Source: Solirubrobacteraceae bacterium
Lineage (GTDB): Bacteria > Actinomycetota > Thermoleophilia > Solirubrobacterales > Solirubrobacteraceae
Direction of reading: 5' to 3'
DNA: 15,354 nt
Assembly: GCA_030043235.1 (NCBI GenBank)
Contig: JASHYF010000121.1
Coordinates: 1-15,354, forward strand
The notes beneath the pieces are model-generated. The model was not told the DNA's origin. It was given only the letters and a program-made list of their open reading frames with translations, and searched no databases. This document shows positions 5,957 to 13,800 of this stretch, piece after piece. A program made the translations under genes and the position numbers. The stretch's first letter is position 1. Each line of letters starts with the position of its first letter.

Positions 5957-8146
5957 GTGCGGGGCAGGTTGGCGCTCCGCGGCGCCTTGGTCGCTGTCGC
6001 GGCGCTGGCCGCGCTGGCGTGGCAGCCGGCGGTGGGCGCGGCGAGCCAGGAGGTCATCAAAGGCCCCGGCCCGCTGAGCGCGATCTATGTCGACGAAGGT
6101 CTCGCCTGCCAGGTCCAGGCGAGCGGCGACGCCGACACCAGCTTCTACGGCGGCACCGAACCCGGCGGGTGTGGGACCTTCCTCGCGCTCACGGAAGGCT
6201 CGTACGTTCACGATGAAGAAGAAGGAGACCACAAACTGTTCGGCCCGAGAACCACCGGGCCGGGCAGCACGCCCGAAGCAGAATTCACGCCGGCGGTGAG
6301 CGGAGAACCGCCGAGCGCTCAGACGCTCACGGGCAGCGGCACGGAAGCGAGCCCGTATGTCATAACGACCCACGTCTACGTTGAAGAGGCGCTGCCCGAC
6401 CCCTCCTTTGAGCCGATCGCGGAACTGACGGAGAAGGACAGCTACGTGACCGGCCAGGACTTCTACACGACGGCTATCACGATCACTAATCTGGGCCAGG
6501 CGCGCCTCGAAGGCACCCTGTATCACGCTGGCGACTGCTACCTTGCCGACAGCGACGATGGCTTCGGCGCCACGAATGTCCCCAGCGCCGGCTCTGTCGC
6601 GTGCACGGTCAACGCCGACAACAGCCCGCCGGGGCGCTACATGGCGTTCACGCCGATCGCCACCGAAGGCTTTCCCGTCAGCTCGGAGCACTTCGTCGAG
6701 GGCCTGTACTCCAGCGTGTGGGCGGACGTGGAACCGGAAGCGACCGAGTTTCCGGACACCGTCGAAGCTGCAACCTACGTGGACAATGGCATGGGTCTGT
6801 CGTGGCCGATCAAGCTCGCGGGGTCTGACTCACCGCCCTCTGAACACGAGGCGACGCTCAAGCTCACCACGACGGTGCTGCCCTCGAGTCCGCCGTCGTC
6901 GAGCTCGAGTGTCGGTGCGTGTGACCCGTCTGGGGTGGTGGTGGTGAGCGTGTCTGCGGTGAATGGCCCGAAGGCGGTGGATTATGTTTTGGATGGTGTG
7001 TCGGGGTCGGTGCCGACGAATGCGTCGGGTGAAGCGTCGATCTCGTTGCCGCCTGGCCAGCACACTTTGGAATATTGGGGTGAAGATGAGACGGGCGCGC
7101 AGGAGAGCACGCATCATGTGGTGAATGTGACCGTGGCCTCGGGTGGGCCGAGTCTTTCGATCACGAGCGAACAGGGTCGCAGCCAGTACGAAGTTGGTGA
7201 AACGGGCTCGGTGTCGATCGTCGCCAGTGGGCCCGGCTTGACGAGCAATCCGTCGGCGGCGCACGTGCCGATCTCGACGGCTACGCCTGGGAGCTTTTCG
7301 GTGTCGCGCTCGGCGGCGGATGCGTGTGGTACGACCAGTGCGAGCTTTGCCTACACGGTGATCCCGCGGCCGGTGCTCGGCAAGACGGTGAACGTGGATG
7401 TGGTGAGCGGGAAGGTGTTCGTGGCGCTGCCGTCCACGGGGAGCGCGTCGAGCGCTGCGGGGCCAGCGGGGGCGGGCCTTTTCGCGGGGCCGCTGCAGGC
7501 TGGCTTTCCGGGGCCGGCGCAGGGGGAGCTGGCGGGGCCGGCGCAGGGGGAGCTGGCGGAGGCGGCGCAGGGGGAGCTCGCGGGGGCGGCGCAGGCTGGC
7601 TTCGCGGGCTCGCTCCGAGCGGGCTCGGAGGGTCGGCCGGGAGCGGCGGTGGAGGGCTTGAGCAAGGGGCTGCATTTCATCCCGCTCGTGGAAGCGCGCC
7701 AGATTCCCGTGGGCTCCGTGCTGGACACGACCGCGGGCGTGGCGCGGGTGACGACCGCGACAGCGACTGTGGGCAAGCTGCAGGCGGGGGAATTCGATGC
7801 TGGGATCTTCAAGCTGTTGCAGGCGCGCAAGCTGAAGGGCTTGACTGAAATGGACATCATGGACGTGCACAGCGCGCGGCAGGTGTGTGCGAGCGTCGGC
7901 AAGCGCGCGGTCGCGGCGAAGCTGAGCAGCAAGGTGCTGGGGCGGCTGAACGCGAACGCGCATGGGCATTTCTCGACGCGGGGGCAGTACAGCGCGGCGA
8001 CGGTGCGCGGCACGATCTGGAGCGTGGCCAACCGGTGCGACGGTACGTTCACGTACGTCAAGCGCGGCGCCGTCTCGGTGCGCGACTTCGTGCGGCGCAA
8101 GACGATCGCGCTGTTCACGGGCCAGAGCTACCTTGCGCGGCCCTGA
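5957..8146 (+). CDS. exported multi-domain protein 1, unknown function, with FecR-like C-terminal module
   Basis: About 729 residues. The N-terminus (MRGRLALR, then a hydrophobic run to 'AWQPAVGAAS') is a Sec signal peptide with likely cleavage after VGA or nearby. GTG 5957 is preferred because of a GGAG upstream; GTG 5933 would add eight residues. Layout: residues about 25-300 form an unrecognised beta-rich region with a 'GSGTEASPYVITT' segment and paired Cys; a Pro/Ser linker (SSPPSSSSS) lies near 312-320; 320-465 are Ig-like beta segments; 470-729 are the module shared with the next protein, starting 'PVLGKTVNV' and ending 'FTGQSYLARP'. A Gly/Ala/Gln-rich tandem repeat interrupts that module at about 511-550. 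No LPXTG or C-terminal anchor is seen. Base composition becomes G/T-rich at codon third positions between about 6900 and 7480. Export is confident; a structural or envelope role is a guess. Confidence 0.82.
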   Translation: MRGRLALRGALVAVAALAALAWQPAVGAASQEVIKGPGPLSAIYVDEGLACQVQASGDADTSFYGGTEPGGCGTFLALTEGSYVHDEEEGDHKLFGPRTTGPGSTPEAEFTPAVSGEPPSAQTLTGSGTEASPYVITTHVYVEEALPDPSFEPIAELTEKDSYVTGQDFYTTAITITNLGQARLEGTLYHAGDCYLADSDDGFGATNVPSAGSVACTVNADNSPPGRYMAFTPIATEGFPVSSEHFVEGLYSSVWADVEPEATEFPDTVEAATYVDNGMGLSWPIKLAGSDSPPSEHEATLKLTTTVLPSSPPSSSSSVGACDPSGVVVVSVSAVNGPKAVDYVLDGVSGSVPTNASGEASISLPPGQHTLEYWGEDETGAQESTHHVVNVTVASGGPSLSITSEQGRSQYEVGETGSVSIVASGPGLTSNPSAAHVPISTATPGSFSVSRSAADACGTTSASFAYTVIPRPVLGKTVNVDVVSGKVFVALPSTGSASSAAGPAGAGLFAGPLQAGFPGPAQGELAGPAQGELAEAAQGELAGAAQAGFAGSLRAGSEGRPGAAVEGLSKGLHFIPLVEARQIPVGSVLDTTAGVARVTTATATVGKLQAGEFDAGIFKLLQARKLKGLTEMDIMDVHSARQVCASVGKRAVAAKLSSKVLGRLNANAHGHFSTRGQYSAATVRGTIWSVANRCDGTFTYVKRGAVSVRDFVRRKTIALFTGQSYLARP
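7362..8146 (+). repeat. shared C-terminal module, copy 1
   Basis: Encodes the last 260 or so residues of exported protein 1. It is homologous to the end of the next protein, including motifs GLHFIPL-EAR-VPVGSVL, LKGLTE-DIMD, RGQYSAATVRGT and RDFV-RKTI-LFTGQSYLARP. A 37-base run at 7974-8010 is identical to 10665-10701. The 'VRGT-WSVAN-CDGT-T-VKRG-VSVRDF' layout recalls FecR-like domains. Confidence 0.85.
7487..7606 (+). repeat. in-frame 24-base tandem repeat, five units
   Basis: Five consecutive 24-base units starting at 7487, 7511, 7535, 7559 and 7583. They encode GPLQAGFP, GPAQGELA, GPAQGELA, EAAQGELA and GAAQAGFA. Units two and three are identical at the DNA level. The repeat is a flexible insertion between the first strand of the C-terminal module and its GLHFIPL core; the homologous protein downstream has only a short Gly/Ala stretch at that place. 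Confidence 0.85.
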
Positions 8147-8156
8147 GGCAGAGTGC

Positions 8157-8179
8157 GCCGGCCCACCGTGGCGGCCGGC
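8157..8179 (+). terminator. hairpin after exported protein 1, possible terminator
   Basis: A seven-base perfect stem, GCCGGCC at 8157-8163 with GGCCGGC at 8173-8179, and a nine-base loop, beginning ten bases after the stop codon. There is no T-run, so intrinsic termination is only plausible; the following gene has its own promoter, which agrees with a transcript end here. Confidence 0.42.
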
Positions 8180-8229
8180 CGCTGACTCCGCCGCCAGCCG
8201 CATGGCCCCCGCAAGCGCGCTCGCCACAT

Positions 8230-8258
8230 TTGACAGCGCGAGAGCCACCCTCTACCGT
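8230..8258 (+). promoter_or_regulatory. sigma70-type promoter ahead of exported protein 2
   Basis: A perfect -35 TTGACA at 8230-8235 and TACCGT at 8253-8258 with exactly 17 bases between. Transcription would start near 8265, leaving a leader of about 55 bases. The spacing and overall form match the promoter at 640-668. It lies in the 174-base gap between exported proteins 1 and 2, which otherwise holds the hairpin at 8157-8179 and a ribosome site. Confidence 0.72.
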
Positions 8259-8310
8259 CGCTGGCTCGGGATGGACTAGCGGGGCTCCCCCCCGACCGGA
8301 AGTCGAAGGC

Positions 8311-8315
8311 GGAGG
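8311..8315 (+). promoter_or_regulatory. ribosome binding site that decides the start of exported protein 2
   Basis: GGAGG five bases before ATG 8321. The in-frame GTG at 8315 overlaps this site and so cannot be the start it serves. Confidence 0.75.
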
Positions 8316-8320
8316 TGCCG

Positions 8321-10837
8321 ATGTACAGGAGAATGCTGGTGCTGGGCGCGCTCGCGGCATGCATGCTGCTGCTCGCCGGGATGGCCGCCGCGGCGCAGGC
8401 GTCGACGATCTACAAGGTCGGCACGACCAGCGACGCCTCCGGGTCCTGCGAACCCGCCTCGGGCAAGTGCTCGCTGCGGCAGCTGATCGAATACGACGAC
8501 GCCCACCCGGCCGGCGAGGAAGAAGCGAACGTCATCGAAGTTCCCGCGGGCGAATACGCGCTGACGAAAGGCGAACTCGTCATCACGCAGCCGCTGCTCA
8601 TAATCGGCGCCGGGGCGCGCAATACGCGCGTGCACCGCAGCGAGGACTCCGAGTCCGCGCCCATCTTCAGAGTCGAAGCGGGCAGCGACCCGGGAGCCCT
8701 GATCGAGGGCCTCGAGATCTCAGGCGGCGAAAACGTCGACGGCGGCGAGGGCGGCGACATCTACAGCACGGGCGAACTGCTGCTGTTCGAAGACTGGATC
8801 ACCGATGGCACGGCATCCTATGGAGGCGGGGTCTACAACAACGCGGGCGTGCTCGTCATCGAGCGCTCGCTCGTGTCGGACAACTTCGGCGGGGAAGACG
8901 GGGTGGCGGACGGAGACGGGGGCGGAATCGAGAGCCGCAGCGTGGCTGACACGAGAGCCGAACTGTACGTCGAGGACTCGACCGTCGCCGACAACGAGGC
9001 GGGCCTCGGCGGCGGCATCCTCGACGAAGGCCAAGCAGATGAAGAATTCGCCAACGAGGGCCTGATCGTCGACTCGACGATCGCGGACAACGACGCCGAA
9101 CGTGAAGTCGATGGCGGCACAGCCGGTGGAGGTCTGCTCGCCAGCTACAGCGAGATCGAACTCGCCGGCTCGATCGTCGCCCTGAACGCCGGCAGGAGCG
9201 AAGACGAGGAGAGGGCACTCAGCGACTGCGTGACCGCAGGGTCGGGATCGATCGGGCCGCTGGAAATCCCGAGCTACAACCTCGAGGGCGGGACCGAATG
9301 CGGCTTCGACCAGGCGGGGGAACTGCAGGACACAGACCCCGAATTCAGCTCCGCCGAACCCCAGGACAACGGGGGTGAAACGAACACGCTGGCCCCCGAG
9401 CCGACGAGCCCGGCAGTCAATGCCATACCAACGAGCTTTCCGTTCTGCGCCGGCGCGGACCAGCGCGGGGTGGAACGACCGCAGGGAGCCGGCTGCGACA
9501 TCGGCGCGGTCGAGCTCCAACAGGCGCCGCCTAAAGAACCGCCGGTGATCTCGGAAGTGAAGTCGAGTGGGGTGACGGAAACCTCGGCGAGGGTTGAATT
9601 CGGGCTGAATCCGGGGAGCGCGGAAACGACGTATGAAGTGGAATACGGGACCACGGAAAGCTATGGGCAGAGGTCGGGGTCGGCGAAGCTGGCCGGCTCG
9701 GCTGGGCCGACGCACGAGACCGTGGCGTTGTCGGGGCTGAAAGCGGGCACGACGTATCACTACCGGGTGGTGGCGACGAACGAAGAGGCGCCGAACGGCG
9801 TGCATAGTGAAGATCACACGTTCGCGACGGAGAAGCCGCCGGAAGCACCGGCGCCCGGACCGCCGATCGTGTCCGATGTGCATGTGGTGTCGGTGACTGC
9901 GACGAGTGCGACGGTGGGCTTCACGATCAATCCCAACGGGTCCGAAACTACGTATGTCATCGACTACGGGCCGACCACGAGCTACGGGCAGGAAACCGAA
10001 CGCGTGAACATAGGATCTGCGCGGGGAGAACAGAGCCTGACGCGAACGATCGCCGGCCTCGAATCGAACCACACCTACCACTTCGACGTGGTTGCCACCA
10101 ACGCGCTGGCCGCGACGGGGGCGCGCAGCGCGGATCAGCCCTTCACGACGGCCGCCGGGGGCGTCCTCGGCCTGACGCTCGCGCAGCTTCCCGCGCCGGT
10201 GCTGGGCAAGACGTTGAACATCGCGCCGGTGAAGGGCACGGTGTTGATCGCGCTGCCGGAAGCGCAGGCGGGGGGTGCGGCGGGCGTGTTGCGGGGCGGC
10301 CTGTCCTCGCCGCTGGCGGCGTTTGCGAGCTTGAGCAAGGGTCTGCATTTCATCCCGTTGACGGAAGCGCGTCAGGTGCCGGTGGGTTCGGTGCTGGAAA
10401 CCGTCCATGGGGTGGTGGCGATCGAGTCGGCGACGTCGAAGGCGGGCAAGCTGCAGGAAGGCGACTTCAGCGCGGGGGTCTTCAAGATGCTGCAGAACCG
10501 CAAGCTGAAGGGGCTGACGGAACTGGACATCATGGACACGCTGAGCGCGCATGTGGTGTGTGCGACGATCGGCAAGCGCGCGAGCGTCGGCGACGCGTTC
10601 GCTGCAGGCCATGTGAGCAGCAAGACGCTAGGGCGGTTGAACGCGAGCGCGCACGGGAAATTCACGACGCGGGGGCAGTACAGCGCGGCGACGGTGCGCG
10701 GGACGGAATGGAGCGTGGCCAACCAGTGCGACGGGACGCTCACGCACGTCAAGCGCGGCGTCGTCTCGGTGCGCGACTTCGTCACGCGCAAGACGATCAC
10801 GCTGTTCACCGGCCAGTCCTACCTCGCAAGACCGTAG
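8321..10837 (+). CDS. exported multi-domain protein 2: beta-helix, two Fn3-like domains, FecR-like C-terminal module
   Basis: An 838-residue secreted protein. Residues 1-27 are a signal peptide (MYRR, then a long hydrophobic run to AAAAQA). An 'LAAC' at 11-14 mimics a lipobox but lies inside the hydrophobic core, so ordinary Sec cleavage is favoured. Residues about 30-398 form a parallel beta-helix (pectin-lyase-like/polymorphic outer-membrane type) that opens with 'GKCSLRQLIEYDDAH', contains repeated 'STVADNEAGLGGGI'-like rungs and closes with 'RGVERPQGAGCDIGAVEL'. Two Fn3-like domains follow (about 405-507 and 512-612), each with 'TTY-(V/I)-YG-T-SYGQ' and 'TYH(Y/F)-VVATN'. Residues about 624-838 are the module shared with protein 1, ending 'FTGQSYLARP'. 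Own promoter and ideal ribosome site. No catalytic residues could be assigned; cell-surface, adhesion or matrix binding is inference from architecture only. Confidence 0.86.
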   Translation: MYRRMLVLGALAACMLLLAGMAAAAQASTIYKVGTTSDASGSCEPASGKCSLRQLIEYDDAHPAGEEEANVIEVPAGEYALTKGELVITQPLLIIGAGARNTRVHRSEDSESAPIFRVEAGSDPGALIEGLEISGGENVDGGEGGDIYSTGELLLFEDWITDGTASYGGGVYNNAGVLVIERSLVSDNFGGEDGVADGDGGGIESRSVADTRAELYVEDSTVADNEAGLGGGILDEGQADEEFANEGLIVDSTIADNDAEREVDGGTAGGGLLASYSEIELAGSIVALNAGRSEDEERALSDCVTAGSGSIGPLEIPSYNLEGGTECGFDQAGELQDTDPEFSSAEPQDNGGETNTLAPEPTSPAVNAIPTSFPFCAGADQRGVERPQGAGCDIGAVELQQAPPKEPPVISEVKSSGVTETSARVEFGLNPGSAETTYEVEYGTTESYGQRSGSAKLAGSAGPTHETVALSGLKAGTTYHYRVVATNEEAPNGVHSEDHTFATEKPPEAPAPGPPIVSDVHVVSVTATSATVGFTINPNGSETTYVIDYGPTTSYGQETERVNIGSARGEQSLTRTIAGLESNHTYHFDVVATNALAATGARSADQPFTTAAGGVLGLTLAQLPAPVLGKTLNIAPVKGTVLIALPEAQAGGAAGVLRGGLSSPLAAFASLSKGLHFIPLTEARQVPVGSVLETVHGVVAIESATSKAGKLQEGDFSAGVFKMLQNRKLKGLTELDIMDTLSAHVVCATIGKRASVGDAFAAGHVSSKTLGRLNASAHGKFTTRGQYSAATVRGTEWSVANQCDGTLTHVKRGVVSVRDFVTRKTITLFTGQSYLARP
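10186..10837 (+). repeat. shared C-terminal module, copy 2
   Basis: Encodes the last 215 or so residues of exported protein 2, from 'LPAPVLGKTLNI' to 'GQSYLARP'. It is homologous to 7362-8146 but lacks the 24-base repeats and has a small insertion ('GDAFAAGH') before 'VSSKTLGRLNA'. The identical 37-base core is at 10665-10701. Confidence 0.85.
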
Positions 10838-10865
10838 AGCGCGGGAACCGGTCGTTGAGCGCAGC

Positions 10866-10870
10866 AGGAG
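10866..10870 (+). promoter_or_regulatory. ribosome binding site of the large exported protein gene
   Basis: AGGAG seven bases before ATG 10878. The 40-base gap after the preceding stop holds no recognisable promoter or hairpin, so read-through from exported protein 2 is likely. Confidence 0.65.
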
Positions 10871-10877
10871 ACAGGCG

Positions 10878-13800
10878 ATGAGACACCGTCATCTTTCAGC
10901 GGCGGACGTCCCCGGCGGTGCCGCGCCGGCGTCCTCGCCCGTCGTCACCTTCGAAGGCGATCGTCGATGGCTCATGGGGGCACTGCTCGCGATCGTCCTG
11001 GTCACGGGCCTCGCAGCGCGGGTGCTCGCACGTCGAGTGCACGCGGGCGTCTCGCGCCCGGTTGCTGCTGAGAGATTGCCGGCGGCGGCGCGCTTGGCGA
11101 TCTCCCGCGGGCTGGGGGCAGGCCTGTCGGAATATCGGCTGAGGGCCTCCGCGGCCGGCTTTCTCGCGGACAACCCGCGGCAGGGGCTGAGGGCGAGCTT
11201 TGGTCGCGCAGGCGTGACCGTGAGCACGCACGCCGGTGACGACGCGCGCATCGCGCTCACGGGAATCGGCTTCGGGCAGACGCTCGGCCCTGCCGCCGGC
11301 TCTGGGATGTCGGTGAGGTCAAACCGCGCCGAATACCGTCGCGGGCCCGTCGAGGAATGGTTCGTCAACGGTCCCGCGGGAATCGAGCAGGGCTTCACGA
11401 TCCAGCGCGCTCCGGCCGGACGTGCAGCCGGTTGGCTGACGCTCGCTGTCGCGAGCTCGGGATCGCTGGTGGCGCACGTCGAGAGCCACGACGGGATCGT
11501 CTTCGACACGGCTGACGGCCGGGCGGCGCTCCAGTACGGAGATCTCAGCGTCAGCGACGCCGATGGGCGAACACTGCCCGCGCACATGACGTTGCAGCAC
11601 GGGCGCATCCTCATCGCGATCGACACTCACGGGGCACGCTATCCGTTGACGGTGGATCCGCTGCTCAGCCAGATCGGCGAACTGTACTCGTCCGCCGGAG
11701 TCAAAGAAGACGAGCTCGGCGAAGCGATCGCCGCGTCGGGCAGCACCGTGGTGGTCGGCGACAGCGAAATCAACGCCTCGGGCAGCACACACGACGGCTG
11801 CGCATACGTGTTCACCGAGGGCGCCGGCGGCTGGGCCACGGCCACCCAGGTCGCGAAGCTCGTGCCGAGCTCGCAGCAGGGAAAAGAAGAACACTTCGGG
11901 GCGTCTGTGGCGATCTCAGGCAACACCGTCGTGGTGGGCGCTCCAGGACGCGAAAGCGGCTCCGGCGTGGACGCCGGCGAGGCGTACGTGTTCGTCGAGC
12001 CCAGCCACGGTTGGGGTGCAGAATCGGTTCAGCACGAGGCGGCCGATCTAATCAACTCGGAAGACGTCGCCGCGTACCTGTTTGGAGAATCGGTGGCGAT
12101 CTCGGGGGAAACGATCGTCGTCGGCGCGCCACGCTACCGCGACTACGCGCAGAACCCGACGTCTCCTCACCAGGACGGCGCTGCGTTCATCTTCCAGGAG
12201 CCCACGGGCGGGTGGGCCAGCGCGAGCCATCCGATGACGCAGACGGCGACGCTGGTCGAACACGAAGCGAACGTGGAAGAAGACGGCAACTTCGGCCAGG
12301 CTGTCGCCATCGGCGAAACCCGGGGCGAACAGACGGTAGTGGTCGGCGCGCCGGACGAGCCCGTGGGAAGCACCCCGGGCAAGTTCAAACGCGGCATCGT
12401 CTTCCTGTACTCGCGGCCGGCCGAAGGCTGGATCAAGCTCGACGAAAAACACGTATACGCGCAGGCCAAGATGACCGCTTCGCCCAGCGCCGAGTATGCA
12501 GAACTGGGCAAGTCGGTGGCGCTCTCGGGCGGCGTGATCGCCGCCGGCGCGACGCACGCGGAAGTCGGCGGCGTCAGGCAGGGCGCGACCTACGTGTTCA
12601 CCGAGCCCGCGGGCGGCTGGACGAGCGAGCCCGAACAGACGCAGGCCGCCGAGCTCACCAGCCCCGGGGGCTCGGAACTCGACGAATTTGGCAGATCGGT
12701 GGCGGTCGAAGGCAGCACCGTGGCCGTCGCCGGGCTCGCCAAGCCGATCTTCCTCTTCTCCATGCCCGCGGGCGGGTGGAGCGGGGAACTGACGCCCGCC
12801 GCTGAATTCACGGCAGGCCGGAGCGCCAGCGCGACGGGCATCGACGCTGTCGGCATCGACGGCGGCGAGATCCTCGCCGGCGATCTCGCCGCGAGTCCAC
12901 CTGAAGAAAAAGGCGAAAAATTCGCCGGCGCCGTGGACGTCGTCCCGTTCGCCCCGGTGCTCACCACGGGCGCCTCCTCCGGCGTGAGCGAAACGGCGGC
13001 GAGCGTCGAAGGAACCGTGAACCCCGCCCAGACGGAAATCACCGCGTGCCACATCGAATACGGCACAACGACCTCCTACGGCGGCAACGCCGCGTGCTCG
13101 CCGGAGCCAAAAACGGGGGTCACCCCCGTGGCTGTGAGCGCCGCGCTCTCGGGCCTGTCGCCGGGCACGGTCTACCACTACAGGGTGGTCGCGTCCAACG
13201 CGCTCGACACCAGCTACGGCGCCGATGAGACGTTCACAACCACCGGCGCCAGCAAGGTGATCGAAGTGACGACCACCGAAGACCCGGACGGCGAAGGCAC
13301 CTGCCCCGGCACGCCGTGCTCGCTGCGCCAGGCGATCGCCAAGGCGAGCAGCGGCGACACGATCAAGCTGGGCGGCGAAGGCGGCAAGCCGGACGTCTAC
13401 ACGCTAACCCAGGGCAGCCAGATCGTCGTCGACAAGTCGCTCACGATCGAAGGCGACGGGGCCGAAGCGAGCGTCATCGAAGGATCGGGCAACGTCGCCT
13501 CCGACCACCAGCTCAGCCGCATCCTGAAGGTCACGAGCGGGCCGGTTCTCATCAGGGCAGTGCAGTTCACCCACGGCGTGGACGACAACGACGAAGTCCT
13601 CGAACGCTGCGAGGAACCGTGTGAAACGCTCAGCCTCAACGGCGGTGGCGCGCTCTTCAACGATGGCGCCGGCGTGACGCTCGAAGACGTCACTCTGTCG
13701 GACGACAGCGCGCCGATCGGCGGCGCGATCGGCGAGGACGGGGGCACCCTCGAAATGCGCGGCGTGACCTTCTCCGACGACGGTGCGGCGCTGGGCGGCG

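Noticed and set aside
7487..7606. CRISPR-like or regulatory repeat array
   Set aside because: Units are directly adjacent without spacers, in frame with the gene, and translate to a regular eight-residue motif, so this is a protein-level tandem repeat.
6830..8248. A 472-codon minus-strand open frame under exported protein 1
   Set aside because: Arg/His-rich translation without domain patterns, lying opposite a protein whose C-terminal module is conserved in its neighbour.
8354..8362. Lipobox-like LAAC in the signal peptide of exported protein 2
   Set aside because: The Cys is at residue 14 with a strong hydrophobic run continuing after it to AQA. This fits a normal signal peptidase I site better than a lipoprotein, although it is not fully excluded.
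8720..10612. A 630-codon minus-strand open frame under exported protein 2
   Set aside because: Same reason: the plus strand encodes recognisable beta-helix, Fn3-like and shared C-terminal modules; the antisense product is Arg-rich shadow sequence.
7974..10701. The identical 37-base copies as ends of a mobile element
   Set aside because: They lie in the same reading frame inside homologous domains and are flanked by similar but diverged sequence. There is no transposase or target duplication between them, so they mark conserved coding sequence or gene conversion.
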